Assembly (NCBI GenBank): GCA_946184715.1
Contig: CAMHGU010000085.1
Span: 1-8,929 of the forward strand
Source: an uncultured bacterium
GTDB lineage: Bacteria > Bacteroidota > Bacteroidia > Bacteroidales > Muribaculaceae
Direction of reading: 5' to 3'
DNA length: 8,929 nucleotides
A program made the position numbers and the translations under genes. The notes beneath the pieces were generated by a model. It worked only from the letters and a program-made list of their open reading frames with translations, was not told where the DNA came from and did no database searches. Below, one piece after another: positions 5,679 to 8,929 of the stretch (its first letter is position 1; every line of letters starts with the position of its first letter).

Positions 5679-6475
5679 ATCGACAGTATCATAAGGTCGA
5701 GTGGATAATTCATAGCGTCGGCGCCGCGGGCGGCGAGCTCGGCGGGCGGAATTGCGGGCATCACCACTTGGACGAAGTGACGCAGGCGCTCCTCGATGGC
5801 TTGCCGCGGTGCCGTGTCGCCGGCAATCTCGATGATGGCGGTGGCGGCGTCGAAGTCGGTGAGCTTGAGGAGGCTGAGGATGAAGAAGGCGGCATCGTCG
5901 GGGTGGCGGAAGTCGAAGACGTTGGCGGCGTGGAGCAGGGTGCCGTCGGCGGCGATTACGGCAATGCGGTTGCCGGTGACCATAGCGGCAATGAGGCGGT
6001 GACGGTCGGGGGCTACCATATAGCGGGCGAGCACCGAGAGGGGGTGGTGCAGCCGGCTGTTGGGCCAGGTGCGGCGGGCGAAGCCGAGCAGGCCCGGCTC
6101 GGTGCCGAAGACGACGGCCATCTCGCTCTGTCCGAGCTTCGCGGCCTCTACGTCGCCGGTGAATTGCGGCACTGCGGCTTGCAGGAGCTGCAGACGGCGC
6201 TGAGGGTCGGCGGCCAGCGGCTCGGGCACGATGGTGATGGAGGGTGTATCGACGATGATATCCACTCGGGCGAAGTCGTCGACGAGCGGCGCGGCCTCGT
6301 CGGCATAGATGGCGTCCTCGATGCGCCGTAGCCACGGGGCGTTGCCGGGCGGGAGCGCGAGGCGGCCGGCGTGCCACTGCGGGCCTCCGGCGGCCGGGGT
6401 GAGGCAGTAGCACAGCTCGTCGCGCCCGAGGCGCAGTGTCAGCCGCCAGAGCGTGGGATTGTCGAGCCGCGTCAT
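5675..6475 (-). CDS. DUF3822 family protein
   Basis: This 266-residue soluble protein has no signal peptide or membrane segment. Family-typical segments are TPSITIVPEPLA (77-88), the central ANVFDFRHPDDAAFFILSLL (184-203) and the C-terminal YPLDLMILSI. From memory, the family has an actin-like ATPase fold known from structural genomics; I cannot confirm that here, and I do not see clear nucleotide-binding loops. The function is unknown. DUF3822 directly upstream of rsmD is a recurring Bacteroidetes arrangement. Here the two overlap by four bases, which suggests coupled translation and a possible role near ribosome biogenesis. The start also overlaps the stop of the upstream peptidase gene as ATGA. 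The sequence is Ala/Arg-rich, reflecting high GC, and diverges from typical Bacteroides members. Confidence 0.85.
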   Translation of the reverse strand: MTRLDNPTLWRLTLRLGRDELCYCLTPAAGGPQWHAGRLALPPGNAPWLRRIEDAIYADEAAPLVDDFARVDIIVDTPSITIVPEPLAADPQRRLQLLQAAVPQFTGDVEAAKLGQSEMAVVFGTEPGLLGFARRTWPNSRLHHPLSVLARYMVAPDRHRLIAAMVTGNRIAVIAADGTLLHAANVFDFRHPDDAAFFILSLLKLTDFDAATAIIEIAGDTAPRQAIEERLRHFVQVVMPAIPPAELAARGADAMNYPLDLMILSI

Positions 6476-8115
6476 TGCTTTACCTCTTTGTTGCGCAGGT
6501 GAGAGCCTGTGGTACGCGCTATGTTGCGGTAGTACTCGTCGTTGTAGCCGGGGAAGTCGGGCGAGGCGGGGTAGTTGTCACCGGTGCGCAGGAATTGCCC
6601 GTTGCTCTCTTTCTTGCGGTTGCCGTCGAGGTACTTCACGAGCAGGAACTCGGCGAGCTCGCGGTAGCGCTTGGTGGCGCTCTCGGCTTGCTCTATGGTG
6701 TAGTCGTTGAGCAGCGTGATGGCCTTGCCGGGGTTGGTGCCATAGAGGGCTAAGGCCTCCTTCTCAATCTTGGGCTGGTTGACGGCCAGGCTGTCCTCGA
6801 TGGCGTTGAGCACCTTGTTGATGTCGCCTATCATCAGCGAGTAGCGGCCGTAGGCCTGATTGGCTACCATATTGTTGACCCAGAAGGCGGCGTCGGGTGA
6901 GTAGGTGAGGATGTCGCCGTTGCCCACGGCGTAGCTGTGCGGTATCCGGGTGATGGAGCAGTACATCGGGAGGTAGGGGGCCGTGGCAGCATCGTCAACG
7001 CCAAACCAAAGCACGCCGCCTATGGCGTTGGGCAGCGAGGCGCGCATCTGTGCCACGAAACTGAAGCCGGTCTGCTGTGTGGCTGTGGCGCGCTCGTTGA
7101 AGTACTCCACGCTATCTACCTTGAAGGTGAGCGGGCGGAAGCGGTAGGGGCATTGCCAGGGGCCGGCGCCTATGTCGTGGGTCATATCCATGGGGGTGCC
7201 CTCGAAGTGGTCGCGCATTCCGCTCTGCATATCTCTTACCGAGAGCTTATGCTTGGGGCGGAAATATAGCGGCATCACCTCGGCGCCCTCTTCGGCCATA
7301 ATCCAGGGGAGGTAGCGGTCCATACCATCGACGTGGTGGTTGAAGAACGCCCAGGCGCGGCCGTCGCAGCCTCGCAGGGCCAGATAGTCGGCCGGTGCGT
7401 AGGCGCGCGAGAAGTCGAAGTCGGCGTCCTTGCCGCTGTACCAGCCTTTGCTGCGGGCAAACGACACCACGTCGGGGCTATAGCGGCAGTTCTTCTTGTC
7501 GGCGAATGGTATCTTGTGGATACGTGAGTGGTTGGCGTGGGCCGAGATGCAATCATCGGGGATGCGAATCGCTACCCACACTGCGCCTTTGGAGCCGGGG
7601 CCTTTGCCCACCATCTCCATCACCCACACCTCGCGGGGGTCGGCTATGGAGAACGACTCGCCCTCGCTGCAGTAGCCGTATTTGTCCACGAGCGAGGTCA
7701 TGCAGTCGATAGCTTCGCGGGCGGTGGTGCAGCGCTGCAGGGCGATGTAGATGAGCGAGCCGTAGTCGATGATGCCGGTGGTATCCACCAGCTCGTGGCG
7801 CCCGCCGAAGGTGGTCTCGGCGATGGTGAGCTGGTGTTCGTTCATGTTGCCCACGACGTTGAAGGTGTGGGGCGCTTCGGGAATGGCGCCCAGGCGGCGG
7901 TTGGAGTCCCACTCGCGTATCTCGCGCATCGTGCCTTTGGGGTGGTCGGCGGCGGGGAAGTGGTACAGCTCGCCATAGAGCACGTGGCTATCGGCGGCAT
8001 AGGTTACGAAGGTGGAGCCATCCACGGTGGCGTCGCGGCCGGCAAGGAGGTTGGTGCAGGCCAAGGCGGTGCCGATGGCCGCTACCGAGAGCAGAGAGGT
8101 GAGAGTTCGTTTCAT
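6472..8115 (-). CDS. Secreted family C69 dipeptidase (PepD-like)
   Basis: This 547-residue N-terminal-nucleophile peptidase of family C69 should hydrolyse dipeptides outside the cytoplasm. The signal sequence MKRTLTSLLSVAAIGTALA ends in an A-L-A signal peptidase I site. Cleavage there leaves C20 as the first residue, which is the expected catalytic cysteine (ACTNLLAGRDATVDGS). Further family segments are TYAADSH (38-44), GNMNEHQLTIAETTFGGR (89-106), SIADPREVWVMEM (156-168) and WVAIRIPDDCISAHANHSRI (180-199). The length is usual for Bacteroidetes members. The position -3 residue is Ala, not Leu, so a lipoprotein reading of C20 is less likely. The gene starts 21 bases after the phosphopantetheinyl transferase in an A-rich leader, and its stop overlaps the DUF3822 start. 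No functional link to those neighbours is evident. Confidence 0.94.
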   Translation of the reverse strand: MKRTLTSLLSVAAIGTALACTNLLAGRDATVDGSTFVTYAADSHVLYGELYHFPAADHPKGTMREIREWDSNRRLGAIPEAPHTFNVVGNMNEHQLTIAETTFGGRHELVDTTGIIDYGSLIYIALQRCTTAREAIDCMTSLVDKYGYCSEGESFSIADPREVWVMEMVGKGPGSKGAVWVAIRIPDDCISAHANHSRIHKIPFADKKNCRYSPDVVSFARSKGWYSGKDADFDFSRAYAPADYLALRGCDGRAWAFFNHHVDGMDRYLPWIMAEEGAEVMPLYFRPKHKLSVRDMQSGMRDHFEGTPMDMTHDIGAGPWQCPYRFRPLTFKVDSVEYFNERATATQQTGFSFVAQMRASLPNAIGGVLWFGVDDAATAPYLPMYCSITRIPHSYAVGNGDILTYSPDAAFWVNNMVANQAYGRYSLMIGDINKVLNAIEDSLAVNQPKIEKEALALYGTNPGKAITLLNDYTIEQAESATKRYRELAEFLLVKYLDGNRKKESNGQFLRTGDNYPASPDFPGYNDEYYRNIARTTGSHLRNKEVKQ

Positions 8116-8136
8116 ATCTATGTCGGTTTTTTGATT

Positions 8137-8766
8137 TTATTCGGGTTGTTCCACCACCACGGTTACTACATATCCGTCGAAGAGGTCGCAGCGCGATTCG
8201 GCGGCGAAGACGCGGCCTTCGGTGCTGCGGGTCTCGCGGCAGCGGTAGCGGCGCAGGCCGCTGCTGAAGTCGAGAAGCAGCTGCGTGCGGAAGTCCACAC
8301 GGTCCTCGGGGATAGCCTTGAATAGCGCCTCTTTGGCAGTCCAGGCCACGAGGTGGGCTTGCCCGTCGGCGGGCATGATGTATTCGGCTTCGGCGTCGTT
8401 GACGTATTTGCGGCGCACGCGTATGGCCTTGTCGGCGGCATATTCGATGTCGATGCCCACGCGCGCCTCGGCATTGATGGCCAGCATCACGTAGTCGCCT
8501 GAATGGGTGAAGCTGATATACTCGGCGCCTGAGGCCAGATAGGGCGCGCCGTGCTCGTTGTGGCATAGCTCGTAGCCGGCGGGGTAGGCGTGGTGGAGCA
8601 GGAGATGCTCGGCGGTGAGCTCGCGGATGGCTTTGGCGCAGCCGTCGATGTGTATGGCGGGGTTGACGCCGGCCAGAAGCCGCGTAAGCTCGTCGGCGCT
8701 CTCGGTGAGCTGCCACGTTACTACTCGGGTGCCCCGGAGGGCGGTGATGTCGCTGATGATGGGCAT
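8137..8766 (-). CDS. 4'-phosphopantetheinyl transferase, Sfp type
   Basis: This 209-residue cytoplasmic enzyme should transfer the phosphopantetheine arm of coenzyme A to a serine of acyl carrier proteins, turning apo into holo forms. Motifs are FTHSGDYV (86-93), the Mg-binding VGIDIE (103-108, with D106 and E108) and WTAKEALFK (142-150, with E146 and K150). The length is in the Sfp-type range. With no polyketide or peptide synthetase nearby, the likely substrate is the fatty-acid carrier protein, though that is inferred. It begins 8 bases after the gldE-like stop. In Bacteroidetes an Sfp-type transferase commonly follows gldE, so this is a conserved pairing and not a secondary-metabolite locus. 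No Shine-Dalgarno sequence is seen. Confidence 0.92.
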   Translation of the reverse strand: MPIISDITALRGTRVVTWQLTESADELTRLLAGVNPAIHIDGCAKAIRELTAEHLLLHHAYPAGYELCHNEHGAPYLASGAEYISFTHSGDYVMLAINAEARVGIDIEYAADKAIRVRRKYVNDAEAEYIMPADGQAHLVAWTAKEALFKAIPEDRVDFRTQLLLDFSSGLRRYRCRETRSTEGRVFAAESRCDLFDGYVVTVVVEQPE

Positions 8767-8774
8767 ATCGGAGG

Positions 8775-8929
8775 TCAGTTATTGTCGGGTGATGGGGCCG
8801 CCGGACGGTCTATTACCACTTTGATGCTGGCGATGCGGTGACGCGCGATTTTTAGGACGGTGAAGTGGCACTGGCCGCAGTCGATCTGCTCGTTGACGGC
8901 CGGGAAGTCGCCTTTGATTTCGAGGAGCA
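8775..8929 (-). CDS. gldE: GldE/CorC-like protein, C-terminal fragment
   Basis: Only the last 51 codons and the TGA stop (8775-8777) are inside the window; the gene continues beyond 8929. The visible residues begin LLEIKGDFPAVNEQI, continue with FTVLKIARHRIASIKVVI and end in a short polar tail, SPDNN. This matches the CorC/HlyC transporter-associated domain that ends CNNM/CBS-domain membrane proteins, including GldE. GldE-type proteins are inner-membrane proteins named from gliding species but present in non-gliding Bacteroidetes too; their role there is unclear, possibly ion transport. The specific name rests on the adjacent phosphopantetheinyl transferase, a usual partner. A generic hemolysin-family transporter is the alternative. 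Two closely spaced cysteines (CGQC) in the visible part are unusual for this domain as I know it. Confidence 0.75.
   Translation of the reverse strand, partial: LLEIKGDFPAVNEQIDCGQCHFTVLKIARHRIASIKVVIDRPAAPSPDNN

Noticed and set aside
5136..6413. Upstream extension of the rsmD reading frame to 425 codons
   Set aside because: The first 245 codons are Arg/Pro/Ala-rich sequence from an off-frame reading of DUF3822. RsmD family homology begins exactly at the Met at 5678.
7528..8325. Plus-strand open frame of 265 codons
   Set aside because: It is antisense to the C69 dipeptidase and phosphopantetheinyl transferase genes, and its Val/Gly/Ala/His-rich translation has no recognisable motif.
8137..8766. 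Phosphopantetheinyl transferase as a sign of a secondary-metabolite cluster
   Set aside because: No synthetase or carrier-protein gene is nearby, and the pairing with a gldE-like gene is a standard Bacteroidetes arrangement.

Overview
The window most resembles a chromosomal segment of a GC-rich gut Bacteroidales, perhaps of the Muribaculaceae/Barnesiella type. The assignment is an inference from four things: a Bacteroidetes-type promoter (TTTG, 20 bases, TAACTTTG), a gldE-like gene followed by a phosphopantetheinyl transferase, DUF3822 directly ahead of rsmD, and start codons preceded by A/T-rich leaders instead of Shine-Dalgarno sequences. Every real gene lies on the minus strand, so the genes are read here from high to low coordinates.

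Upstream cluster (8929 to 5136): the C-terminal end of a GldE/CorC-like transporter-associated protein runs off the window edge. It is followed by an Sfp-type 4'-phosphopantetheinyl transferase, a secreted family C69 dipeptidase, a DUF3822 protein and the 16S rRNA methyltransferase RsmD. Gaps are 8 and 21 bases, then two ATGA stop/start overlaps, so this looks like one transcription unit whose promoter lies outside the window.

Intergenic 4995-5135 carries the only convincing promoter, with a small perfect hairpin near the predicted transcript start. It drives the downstream cluster (4994 to 174): a short secreted DUF1573 protein, a long three-domain DUF1573 protein, the MeaB-type G3E GTPase (a methylmalonyl-CoA mutase chaperone) and a secreted prolyl oligopeptidase. 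The pairs DUF1573/DUF1573 and meaB/peptidase overlap by ATGA; a 23-base gap separates the second DUF1573 gene from meaB.

The last 173 bases (1-173) lie downstream of the peptidase and hold no gene. They contain an 8-bp perfect hairpin at the window edge, an AT-rich 32-bp tandem repeat array whose units form perfect or near-perfect inverted repeats, and an imperfect 34-bp duplication that reaches into the 3' end of the peptidase gene. This repeat-rich end is the least explained part of the window. The remainder is mostly conserved Bacteroidales housekeeping and envelope genes, and I see no clear undescribed defence or mobile system. The best protein-level unknown is the DUF1573 pair.
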